Below are positions 48,812-59,390 of a stretch of 64,000 nucleotides of DNA, in pieces (position 1 is the stretch's first letter; every line of letters begins with the position of its first letter). This DNA comes from UBA2357 sp041916775 (lineage in GTDB: Bacteria > Pseudomonadota > Gammaproteobacteria > Burkholderiales > Rhodocyclaceae). The position numbers and the translations under genes are program-made. The stretch is from assembly GCA_041916775.1 (NCBI GenBank), contig JAYRYZ010000025.1:9549-73548 (forward strand), in the 5' to 3' direction. The notes under the pieces were generated by a model that had not been told where the DNA came from, did not search any database, and was given only the letters and a program-made list of their open reading frames with translations.

Positions 48812-49957
48812 GTGACCCAGGATTTCGAGGGCGCGTGTGCGTCCTTCGTGAATCATTCCGTTCCGGTGATTCTGCAGCCCTTGCTTCAGCATGTGCGTGA
48901 GGCAGGGGGGGCGGTGAGCGGGCTGGTGTTGTTGCTCTCGAGTCGCGACGGTCTGTTCCTGGAGCACTGGGCTGACAGCGACGGACGCGTGGTCCGTTGC
49001 CCTGCCGAGATCGCAGACGCGGGTGTGAATCCGACCATCGCCGGGGTGCGGGAGGCAGGACGGGGTGGGTGCGCGTCGATGAACGACGCGATCCTGCAGT
49101 GGGGGCTGGACCCGGCTCGCGAGCCTTGGCTCGTGGAGCCCGTGCATGCACGTCCGGACGGCTTCCACGGTTATCTGGTGCTGCTTGCCGATCGCGGTCG
49201 GGCGGTGAAGGCGGCGCAAACCGAGGAACTGCGCCGTTGGATGCCCTTGCTGGCCTCGCTGCTGACCCACGGTATCCAGGACTCGTTGAACCTGACACGC
49301 GCGGTGCGCTTTGCCAGCGAGTTCATCCATGCGCGGGATTGGATCACGGGCGAGCATCAGCTGCGTCTGGCCGCTTTCCTGCAGATCCTCGTGCAGGAGA
49401 TGGGGGTTGCGCATGGCTTTCCGGAGGGGCTCGCGGACGAGGTGATGGTGTTCGGCTCGCTCCATGACATCGGCAAGGTTGCGGTGCCCGACAGTGTGTT
49501 GCACAAACCGGGCAGCTTCGATGCCTCGGAGCAGGCCTTGATGCGCACGCATGTGAATCGCGGCGCCGATCTCGTCGAGCGCATGGTGAACGACCTGCAT
49601 CTGCACGAGGTGCGGGGGCTGGACACCTTGCGCGCCTCGGTGTCGTGCCATCACGAGTATCTCGATGGAAGCGGCTACCCGAACGGTCGGTACGGCGACG
49701 AGATTCCGCTGGTCGCACGCATGGTCACGATCGCCGACATCTTCGATGCCGTGACGTGCGACCGGCCCTACAAGCGGGGCTGGACCGTCGCCGATGCCTA
49801 CGATTACCTGTCGAGCATGGCCGCTGGCGACAAGCTCGACCGGGAGTGTGTTGCGGCCTTGCGCGCGGCACGCCCCAAGATCCTGGAGACGATGTCCAGG
49901 CTGCAACGCGGCGCACACACGCGTGTGCGCCAGCCTTCCCAGAACGGATCCCACTGA
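48812..49957 (+). CDS. HD-GYP domain protein (probable cyclic-di-GMP phosphodiesterase)
   Basis: A 381-residue protein. The N-terminal part (about 1-170) is GAF-like in length and pattern but not recognisable. The HD-GYP domain follows, with SLHDIGKVAVPD (HD pair), HVNRGADLVERM, SCHHEYLDGSGYPNG (the GYP motif) and RMVTIADIFDAVTCDRPYK. All metal and GYP residues are present, so hydrolysis of c-di-GMP is likely. No receiver or membrane segment is seen. GTG 48812 was chosen for its GGAG ribosome binding site; a TTG at 48752 would add 20 residues. The stop overlaps the next gene by 3 bases (TGATG). Confidence 0.85.
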   Translation: MTQDFEGACASFVNHSVPVILQPLLQHVREAGGAVSGLVLLLSSRDGLFLEHWADSDGRVVRCPAEIADAGVNPTIAGVREAGRGGCASMNDAILQWGLDPAREPWLVEPVHARPDGFHGYLVLLADRGRAVKAAQTEELRRWMPLLASLLTHGIQDSLNLTRAVRFASEFIHARDWITGEHQLRLAAFLQILVQEMGVAHGFPEGLADEVMVFGSLHDIGKVAVPDSVLHKPGSFDASEQALMRTHVNRGADLVERMVNDLHLHEVRGLDTLRASVSCHHEYLDGSGYPNGRYGDEIPLVARMVTIADIFDAVTCDRPYKRGWTVADAYDYLSSMAAGDKLDRECVAALRAARPKILETMSRLQRGAHTRVRQPSQNGSH

Positions 49958-51915
49958 TGACTCAGGCTGCTTCACTCAATGACCCCCGCGCCGCCATGCT
50001 GGCGAGTGCGCGCTACGACTATCTCTCGATGCTGAGGCGCGTCATCTTGGAGCTGGGTGTGGATGACAATGTCGTTGTTGCCGGGTTCGTGGACCTCGCG
50101 GGGCGTAGCTTCGACGAGCTTGCGGCAGCCTCGGAACGTCCCGGTCACATGCGGGCGACGGGGCTCACCGCGTCGCGGATCAGCCTGGTCCATGAGGAAG
50201 ACCTGAGCCTCACGCTGGCGCTCGCAGCGCTGAAGAGGCAGGTCCGGGACACGTGCGGTCATGAACTCGTCGAACTCACCCTGCGCTTTCAGACCCTCCT
50301 GGACAGAGCGGAAATGACGCCCGAGCAATGTCCGGTGGGGCCGGATGGGCTTGGACCGGCGGTGCAGCGTCTCATCGACATGCTCGGCTTCAGTGCGGAG
50401 CAGCAGCGCAAGCTCATCGAGCGCATGGGCAGGCCGCTCGCGGTCGGCATGCAGCGGCTGTGCGAGAGCCTCAATGCGCTGTTCGCTGCCGAGGGCGTGG
50501 AGCCGCGGCCGCTTGCAGCGGTGCGCGGCGCGGAGGCAGCCGTCATTACGCGTACGGCCTCGGCTGGAAAAACCGGTGAGGCTGGTCTGCAGGCCATTCT
50601 CCAGCGGCAGCGCACCATCGTCGATCCGAGCGAGGCGCAGACGCTGGATCCCAGCCTTGCGGCTGCGATCCAGGAGCGCGTGCTCGCCTGGTTGTCCGAG
50701 CGACAGCGTGAGGACGGTGCCGCGACCGCCCGCCTGGCCGGCAGTGGGCTCGCGCCGCTGTTGCCGACCGAGACCGCCGCGGCACTCGAGGCGGTGGAGA
50801 TGGTGTTCGACGCGATCGATGCGCTGGATGACCTGCAGCCGGCGGTGCGTACCTTGGTTCGTCGCCTGCAGATTCCGTACTTGCGCCTCGCGCTCGTGGA
50901 TTCGGGCCTGCTCTACGGTGACAAGCATCCCGCGCGCCAACTGCTGGATGGGATCGTGGCGATGGGCGCGACCGTGGCCCCGGGCGAGCCGGGCGAGACG
51001 GTGCTGCATGCACTCGGCGACCTCGTCCAGGGTTTGCAGAGCCCGCAGGCCAGCGGCATCGAGGCCTTTTCACGCAGCCTGGAGGCGCTGGAGCAGCTGC
51101 GCGGAGAACGCAACCGTCGTGCCGAGGTGATCAGCCGCCAGCATGCCGAGGCTGCCGGGCGTGCCGAGCGGCGCGAGTCTGCCGTGTTGTTCGCGCTTGC
51201 CAGCCTGCAGGCGAGCTTGCTCGACCATACGCTTCCGGCGATCAGGAATTTCATCGAGGTCTGGTGGGTGCAGGTGGTGGCGCGCGCGGTGTACTCGTTC
51301 GGAGAGGATGACGAGCGTGTTCGGGAGTTGGTCGGCCTGGCCGGGCAGCTCGTCCATGCGGGTGACGAGTGGGCGCGCGGTGAAGCCGCACTGGTCGGCA
51401 GCAAGGCCCTGTCGGAGGTGGTCGCCGGCTTGCACACCGGGCTCGAGACGCTCGGCCTGGACAAGGCCGCGTGCAGCCGGGTGCTCGCATCGAGCCTGGC
51501 GGCGATCGTGGCGGTCCGCACCGGCAAGTTGCCCGCGCCGGAAGCGGTGAGGCGGGTAAGCGGACCGGTGATCAGCGAGATCTCCGGTGGCCGTAGCTTG
51601 CGCCTGCTGCATCACCAGGGCGAAGCGAATATCCGCGCTGCTGCACAAAGCCTTGCCGCGATCGAGTTGGGCCGGTGGGTGTCGCTTACGCTGCCCGGCG
51701 GCGAGACCTTCGTCGGGGTGGTCACTTGGGTCGGGGCGGCCGGCCGGGTGTATATGCTCGTCGATCCGGATCGTACGGCGCCACTGGCAGTAAGCCGTCG
51801 CGCGCTGGCTCAGCTGGCGGGCGAGGGGGCTTGCCGCATACTCGAAGTGGGCTCCGTGGTCGAGCGGGTGACGACCGCGCTGCTCGCGCGACTCACGCAG
51901 CGAGGCTCGCGTTAG
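49957..51915 (+). CDS. DUF1631 family protein
   Basis: A 652-residue, mostly helical cytoplasmic protein of the DUF1631 family, sometimes mislabelled thymidine phosphorylase. The helical core spans most of the chain. The last 100 residues (GRWVSLTLPGGETFVGVVTWVGAAGRVYMLVDPD) form a small beta domain that resembles PilZ in pattern, although the RxxxR motif is not obvious. It is translationally coupled (TGATG) to the HD-GYP gene, suggesting a shared role in c-di-GMP signalling. The precise function is unknown. Confidence 0.8.
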   Translation: MTQAASLNDPRAAMLASARYDYLSMLRRVILELGVDDNVVVAGFVDLAGRSFDELAAASERPGHMRATGLTASRISLVHEEDLSLTLALAALKRQVRDTCGHELVELTLRFQTLLDRAEMTPEQCPVGPDGLGPAVQRLIDMLGFSAEQQRKLIERMGRPLAVGMQRLCESLNALFAAEGVEPRPLAAVRGAEAAVITRTASAGKTGEAGLQAILQRQRTIVDPSEAQTLDPSLAAAIQERVLAWLSERQREDGAATARLAGSGLAPLLPTETAAALEAVEMVFDAIDALDDLQPAVRTLVRRLQIPYLRLALVDSGLLYGDKHPARQLLDGIVAMGATVAPGEPGETVLHALGDLVQGLQSPQASGIEAFSRSLEALEQLRGERNRRAEVISRQHAEAAGRAERRESAVLFALASLQASLLDHTLPAIRNFIEVWWVQVVARAVYSFGEDDERVRELVGLAGQLVHAGDEWARGEAALVGSKALSEVVAGLHTGLETLGLDKAACSRVLASSLAAIVAVRTGKLPAPEAVRRVSGPVISEISGGRSLRLLHHQGEANIRAAAQSLAAIELGRWVSLTLPGGETFVGVVTWVGAAGRVYMLVDPDRTAPLAVSRRALAQLAGEGACRILEVGSVVERVTTALLARLTQRGSR

Positions 51916-52015
51916 ACGCGCAATGACCTCGTGATGACCATATGATGACCGCCTCCCGGGCGGCTCCGGCACCGCCGCCAGCGCCATGCAGGCGCTTGAC
52001 GGCGGGGGGGCGGGA

Positions 52016-53548
52016 TCAGGCGGTTGCGACGGGGATCTTGCCGATCCGTGCCTGCCACTCCTTGGGACCGGTGTTATGCACGCTGGTGCCGGTGGAGTCC
52101 ACGGCGACGGTCACCGGCATGTCCTGCACTTCGAACTCGTAGATCGCTTCCATGCCCAGATCGGCGAAGCCCACCACGCGGGCAGACTTGATGGCCTTGG
52201 AGACGAGGTAGGCTGCGCCACCCACCGCCATCAGGTAGGCGGACTTGTTGTCCTTGATCGCCTCGATCGCGACCGGGCCACGCTCCGACTTGCCGATCAT
52301 CGAGATCAGGCCGGTCTTCTCGAGCATCATGCGGGTGAATTTGTCCATGCGGGTGGCGGTCGTGGGGCCTGCGGGGCCGACCACCTCGTCGCGCACCGGA
52401 TCGACCGGGCCAACGTAGTAGATCACGCGATTGGTGAAATCCACCGGCAATTGCTCGCCCTTCGCGAGCATGTCCTGGATGCGCTTGTGGGCGGCGTCGC
52501 GTCCGGTGAGCATCTTGCCGTTGAGGAGCAGGATCTGGCCCGGCTTCCAGGCGGCGACCTCTTCCTTGGTGAGAGTGTCGAGATTCACCCGTGTGGCGAC
52601 ATTGGTGTCGGCCTTCCAGGTCACGTCCGGCCAATCCTCCAGCTTGGGCGCTTCGAGCTTCGCAGGGCCCGAGCCGTCGAGGTGGAAGTGCACGTGGCGG
52701 GTCGCCGCACAGTTGGGGATCATCGCCACAGGCAGGCTCGCAGCGTGGGTGGGGTAATCCATGATCTTGACGTCGAGCACGGTGGTGAGGCCACCGAGGC
52801 CCTGCGCGCCGATGCCGAGCGCGTTGATCTTTTCCAGCAACTCGAGGCGCAGCGCCTCCACGCGGCTGAGTTCCGCCCCCGACGCGGCCTTGGCCTTGAG
52901 TTCATGGATATCCACCGGCGCCATCAGCGACTCCTTCGCGAGCAGCATCGCCTTCTCGGGCGTGCCGCCGATACCGATGCCGAGGATGCCCGGCGGACAC
53001 CAGCCGGCACCCATCGTCGGCACGGTCTTCAGCACCCAGTCGACGATGGAATCGGACGGGTTGAGCATGACCATCTTGGACTTGTTCTCGGAGCCGCCGC
53101 CCTTGGCCGCGCAGATGACTTCGACATGGTGGCCGGGAACGATCTCGAAGTGGACCACCGCGGGCGTGTTGTCCTTGCTGTTCTTGCGGCTGCCGGCCGG
53201 GTCGAGCAGCACCGAGGCGCGCAGCTTGTTGTCCGGGTGGTTGTAGGCGCGGCGTACGCCTTCATCGACCATTTCCTGCACACTCAGCGAGGATTCCCAG
53301 CGCACGTCCATGCCCACCTTGAGGAAGACGACGGCGATGCCGGTATCCTGACAGATCGGGCGATGACCCTCGGCGCTCATGCGCGAGTTGGTGAGGATCT
53401 GCGCGATCGCATCCTTCGCGGCCGGGCTCTCTTCGTGTGCCCAGGCCTCGCCGAGCGCGTTGATGAAGTCGAGCGGGTGGTAGTAGCTGATAAACTGGAA
53501 GGCATCTGCAATGGATTGCACGAAGTCTTCTTGGCGGATGACGGTCAT
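52016..53548 (-). CDS. Fumarate hydratase class I (iron-sulfur)
   Basis: A 510-residue oxygen-sensitive [4Fe-4S] hydro-lyase of the TCA cycle, interconverting fumarate and malate. The cluster cysteines are seen at Cys66 (RPICQDTG), Cys184 (GAGWCPPGILGIGIGG) and Cys280 (IPNCAATRH). The alpha and beta parts are fused in one chain as in FumA/FumB. The beta part has TGRDAAHKR and VGPAGPTTATRMD. GGAG lies 9 bases before ATG 53548. It is divergent from acetyl-CoA synthetase, sharing a 278-base promoter region. Confidence 0.95.
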   Translation of the reverse strand: MTVIRQEDFVQSIADAFQFISYYHPLDFINALGEAWAHEESPAAKDAIAQILTNSRMSAEGHRPICQDTGIAVVFLKVGMDVRWESSLSVQEMVDEGVRRAYNHPDNKLRASVLLDPAGSRKNSKDNTPAVVHFEIVPGHHVEVICAAKGGGSENKSKMVMLNPSDSIVDWVLKTVPTMGAGWCPPGILGIGIGGTPEKAMLLAKESLMAPVDIHELKAKAASGAELSRVEALRLELLEKINALGIGAQGLGGLTTVLDVKIMDYPTHAASLPVAMIPNCAATRHVHFHLDGSGPAKLEAPKLEDWPDVTWKADTNVATRVNLDTLTKEEVAAWKPGQILLLNGKMLTGRDAAHKRIQDMLAKGEQLPVDFTNRVIYYVGPVDPVRDEVVGPAGPTTATRMDKFTRMMLEKTGLISMIGKSERGPVAIEAIKDNKSAYLMAVGGAAYLVSKAIKSARVVGFADLGMEAIYEFEVQDMPVTVAVDSTGTSVHNTGPKEWQARIGKIPVATA

Positions 53549-53616
53549 GGAGATCTCCGGGTGAGGCCGATGGAAGGCGGTGTTCGGTGAAGCCGGAATT
53601 CTAGCAGGCGCACACG

Positions 53617-53708
53617 AAATGGCAGGTTAAATGGCAGGTGACTGGCGTATGATTTCGGCCGGCAGCGACACATTCGTCAAAACGCTTGGTGTGTAAGTCC
53701 TGTGTAAG
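53617..53708. repeat. Two pairs of direct repeats in the fumarase/acs promoter region
   Basis: AAATGGCAGGT occurs at 53617-53627 and 53629-53639 (12-base period), and TGTGTAAG at 53690-53697 and 53701-53708 (11-base period). Both periods are about one helical turn, as expected for regulator half-sites on one DNA face. They lie 118-210 bases before the acs start. The acs regulator would be a candidate binder. Confidence 0.5.
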
Positions 53709-53826
53709 ATAAAGGTCTTTAAATGCGCGGCGATTCACGCAGTGTTGCGAGCTTGCAGAAGGCCGGATCAACCGGCCGTCCTTGAGGGAAGCTTCAACCA
53801 AACAATTCAGTTGAGGAGAGGTGAGT

Positions 53827-55800
53827 ATGTCCAACGAGCAACAGGTCAGCGTTTATCAACCGTCGGAAGAAATGGTGAAGAACGCGGCAGTGTCGGGTAT
53901 GGAAGGCTATCTGGCGCTGTGCAAGGAAGCGGACGACGACTACGAAGGTTTCTGGGGTCGCCGCGCCAAGGAACTCCTGGAGTGGAACGTGCCTTTCACC
54001 CAGGTTCTGGACGAGAGCAACGCACCTTTCTTCAAGTGGTTTGCCGACGGCAAGTTGAACGTCTCCTACAACTGCCTTGATCGCAACGTCAAGAACGGCC
54101 TCGGCGACAAGGTCGCCATCATCTTCGAAGCGGACAGCGGCGAAGTCACCAAGGTGACCTACTCGGATCTCCTGTCCCGCGTCAGCAAGTTCGCGAATGC
54201 ACTGCGCGGCATGGGCGTCAAGAAGGGCGACCGTGTCGTCATCTACCTGCCGATGTCGATCGAAGGCGTGGTCGCGATGCAGGCCTGCGCCCGTATCGGT
54301 GCGACCCACTCGATCGTGTTCGGTGGTTTCTCCGCCCACGCCCTGCGTGACCGTATCGAGGACGCGGGCGCGGTGGCGCTGATCACCTCCGACGGTCAGT
54401 TCCGCGGTGGCAAGGCCCTGCCGCTCAAGCCGATCGCCGACGAGGCCCTTTCGCTGGGCGGTTGCGACTGCGTGAAGAACGTGGTCGTGGTGAAGCGTAC
54501 CGGTGGCGACTGCGCGATGGTTGCAGGTCGCGACCAGTGGTTCCACGACGTGGTGGCAAACCAGTCCGACGTGTGCGAGCCGGAGTGGGTCGAGGCAGAG
54601 CATCCGCTCTTCATCCTCTACACCTCGGGTTCGACCGGCAAGCCGAAGGGCGTCCAGCATTCCTCCGGCGGCTATCTGCTGCAGGCGATGCTGTCGATGC
54701 AATACACCTTCGACATCAAGCCCGACGACGTTTACTGGTGCACCGCAGACATCGGCTGGGTCACCGGCCATAGCTACATTGCCTACGGTCCGCTCGCCTG
54801 CGGCACCACCGAGATCGTGTTCGAGGGCGTGCCCACCTTCCCGGATGCCGGTCGTTTCTGGAAGATGATCCAGGATCACAAGGTCAGCATCTTCTACACC
54901 GCACCGACCGCGATCCGTTCGCTGATCAAGGCGTCGGACAACACGCCGACGGTGCATCCGAAGAACTACGACCTTTCCTCGCTGCGCATCCTGGGTTCGG
55001 TGGGCGAGCCGATCAACCCGGCCGCGTGGGAGTGGTACTACGAGAATGTCGGTGGCAAGCGCTGCCCGATCGTCGATACCTTCTGGCAGACCGAGACCGG
55101 CGCGCACATGATCACCCCGATGCCGGGTGCGACGCCGCTGGTGCCGGGTTCCTGCACCCTGCCGTTCCCCGGCATCAAGGTTGCCGTGGTGGACGAGACC
55201 GGTACCGAGGTGCCGTGGGGTCAGGGTGGCATCCTGGTGGTGCAGAAGCCGTGGCCGTCGATGATCCGCACCGTGTGGGGCGATCCCGACCGCTTCAAGA
55301 AGACCTACTACCCGGACGACTTCAAGGGCAAGCTCTACCTCGCCGGCGACGGCGCAATCCGCGACAAGGACACCGGCTACTTCACGATCACCGGGCGTAT
55401 CGACGACGTGCTCAACGTGTCGGGCCACCGTATGGGCACCATGGAGATCGAGTCGGCGCTGGTCGCACACGAAAAGGTTGCCGAGGCCGCGGTCGTGGGC
55501 CGTCCGGACGACCTGACCGGTGAAGCCATCGTCGCCTTCGTGGTGCTGAAGGGCGAGCGCCCGACGGGTGAGGCCGCCAAGGCGGTCATCAAGGAGCTGC
55601 AGAACTGGGTTGGCCACGAGATCGGGCCCATTGCCAAACCCAAGGATATCCGCTTCGGTGAAAACCTGCCGAAGACGCGCTCCGGCAAGATCATGCGCCG
55701 CCTGCTCCGGCAGCTGGCGAAGGGGGAGGAGATCACCCAGGATACGTCGACCCTCGAGAATCCGGCGATCCTGGATCAGCTCAAGCAGTCCGCGAGCTGA
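53827..55800 (+). CDS. acs: Acetyl-CoA synthetase (AMP-forming)
   Basis: A 657-residue adenylating enzyme turning acetate, ATP and CoA into acetyl-CoA. Signature motifs are YTSGSTGKPKG (P-loop, about 264-274), WCTADIGWVTGHSYI, DTFWQTETGAHM and GRIDDVLNVSGHRMGT. The C-terminal PKTRSGKIMRR carries the catalytic lysine, normally controlled by acetylation. ATG 53827 follows AGGAGAGG; a GTG two codons upstream is less likely. A strong terminator follows. Downstream genes encode the acetate sensor and symporter, so this is the activation step of an acetate-use module. Confidence 0.96.
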   Translation: MSNEQQVSVYQPSEEMVKNAAVSGMEGYLALCKEADDDYEGFWGRRAKELLEWNVPFTQVLDESNAPFFKWFADGKLNVSYNCLDRNVKNGLGDKVAIIFEADSGEVTKVTYSDLLSRVSKFANALRGMGVKKGDRVVIYLPMSIEGVVAMQACARIGATHSIVFGGFSAHALRDRIEDAGAVALITSDGQFRGGKALPLKPIADEALSLGGCDCVKNVVVVKRTGGDCAMVAGRDQWFHDVVANQSDVCEPEWVEAEHPLFILYTSGSTGKPKGVQHSSGGYLLQAMLSMQYTFDIKPDDVYWCTADIGWVTGHSYIAYGPLACGTTEIVFEGVPTFPDAGRFWKMIQDHKVSIFYTAPTAIRSLIKASDNTPTVHPKNYDLSSLRILGSVGEPINPAAWEWYYENVGGKRCPIVDTFWQTETGAHMITPMPGATPLVPGSCTLPFPGIKVAVVDETGTEVPWGQGGILVVQKPWPSMIRTVWGDPDRFKKTYYPDDFKGKLYLAGDGAIRDKDTGYFTITGRIDDVLNVSGHRMGTMEIESALVAHEKVAEAAVVGRPDDLTGEAIVAFVVLKGERPTGEAAKAVIKELQNWVGHEIGPIAKPKDIRFGENLPKTRSGKIMRRLLRQLAKGEEITQDTSTLENPAILDQLKQSAS

Positions 55801-55892
55801 TTCCCGGGGTGGCGAGGGGTTCGTCAGAAGCCCCCGCCGCCCAGCATTACAACAAGGGGCAAGCGCCGGCACTCGTGCTGGCATGGGGAGGG

Positions 55893-55920
55893 AAAAGCGC
55901 GCGCAAGCGCGCTTTTTTTT
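55893..55920 (+). terminator. Rho-independent terminator after acs
   Basis: AAAAGCGCGC (55893-55902) pairs with GCGCGCTTTT (55907-55916) around GCAA, and the T-run continues to 55920. This is the clearest intrinsic terminator in the window and separates acs from the sensor operon. Confidence 0.9.
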
Positions 55921-56004
55921 GGCGCAATGTGTGGCCGCGGATCATCGTGCCATCCCCCCGGCTATAATTCCCGAAAAAACAAGCTTGTCATGGGGAGGGG
56001 GACG

Positions 56005-56202
56005 ATGCGCAGGAGTCTTGCCAGTCAACGTCTGATCGCGGTTTTCCTGGTTGCCGTACCGCTCTTCAATTTTCCGTTGCTGTTCCTGTTCGACCAGGGC
56101 GGGACGTTTTTCGGTCTGCCGGCGATCTTTGTCTACCTTTTTTCCAGCTGGGGCGTATTGATTGCGGTGATCGCCTGGATCGCCGAGCGCGGGCCACGCT
56201 AG
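56005..56202 (+). CDS. Small two-helix membrane protein (DUF3311-like)
   Basis: A 65-residue protein with two hydrophobic helices (about 10-28 and 36-58) joined by a loop with FGLPAIFVYLF, similar in pattern to small proteins (DUF3311/DUF485-like) encoded next to sodium:solute symporters. It begins the operon leading to the symporter-domain histidine kinase, 13 bases before it. GGAGGGGG precedes ATG 56005; an ATG at 55990 is possible. It may be an accessory subunit for the symporter domain. Family assignment is tentative. Confidence 0.65.
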   Translation: MRRSLASQRLIAVFLVAVPLFNFPLLFLFDQGGTFFGLPAIFVYLFSSWGVLIAVIAWIAERGPR

Positions 56203-56215
56203 GGGTGACGACCAG

Positions 56216-58966
<2,751 letters not shown>

Positions 58967-59015
58967 GCCGATAAAATAATGAGTAAAAGCATAGACCGTA
59001 ATTCGAGGGGGGAGC

Positions 59016-59387
59016 ATGGCAAGCCGGATTCTGATCGCCGATGATGAACAGAACATTCTGATTTCACTTGAATTCCTGATGAAGCGCGAGGGTTTCGAGG
59101 TCTCCATCGCGCAAGATGGCCAGGAAGCCATCGACCGCATCCGGCAGTCGCCGCCGGATCTCGTCCTCCTCGATGTGATGATGCCCAAGCGCAATGGCTT
59201 CGAGGTCTGCCAGGAGATCAAGGCCGACGCGACCCTTCAGGACGTGAAGGTGCTGATGCTGACCGCGAAGGGGCGCGACACGGAAGTTGCCAAGGGGTTG
59301 GCGCTCGGGGCGGACGCGTACATGACCAAGCCGTTCTCCACCAAGGAGCTCGTGGAAAAGGTCCGCAGCCTGCTGTCGGGAGTCTGA
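59016..59387 (+). CDS. Stand-alone response regulator receiver
   Basis: A 123-residue single receiver domain with the full phosphorylation site: Asp9/Asp10 (IADDEQN), Asp53 phospho-acceptor (LLDVMMPKRNG), Thr83 (MLTAKG) and Lys105 (MTKPF). There is no DNA-binding output, unlike CrbR, which has a LuxR-type helix-turn-helix. It lies 49 bases after the kinase gene and 3 before the exonuclease fusion. It should take phosphate from the symporter-kinase and pass the signal by protein contact; the fusion protein encoded next is a possible target. Confidence 0.92.
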   Translation: MASRILIADDEQNILISLEFLMKREGFEVSIAQDGQEAIDRIRQSPPDLVLLDVMMPKRNGFEVCQEIKADATLQDVKVLMLTAKGRDTEVAKGLALGADAYMTKPFSTKELVEKVRSLLSGV

Positions 59388-59390
59388 TCG

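Noticed and set aside
53794..55884. A 696-codon open frame opposite acs
   Set aside because: Antisense shadow; acs motifs on the forward strand are complete.
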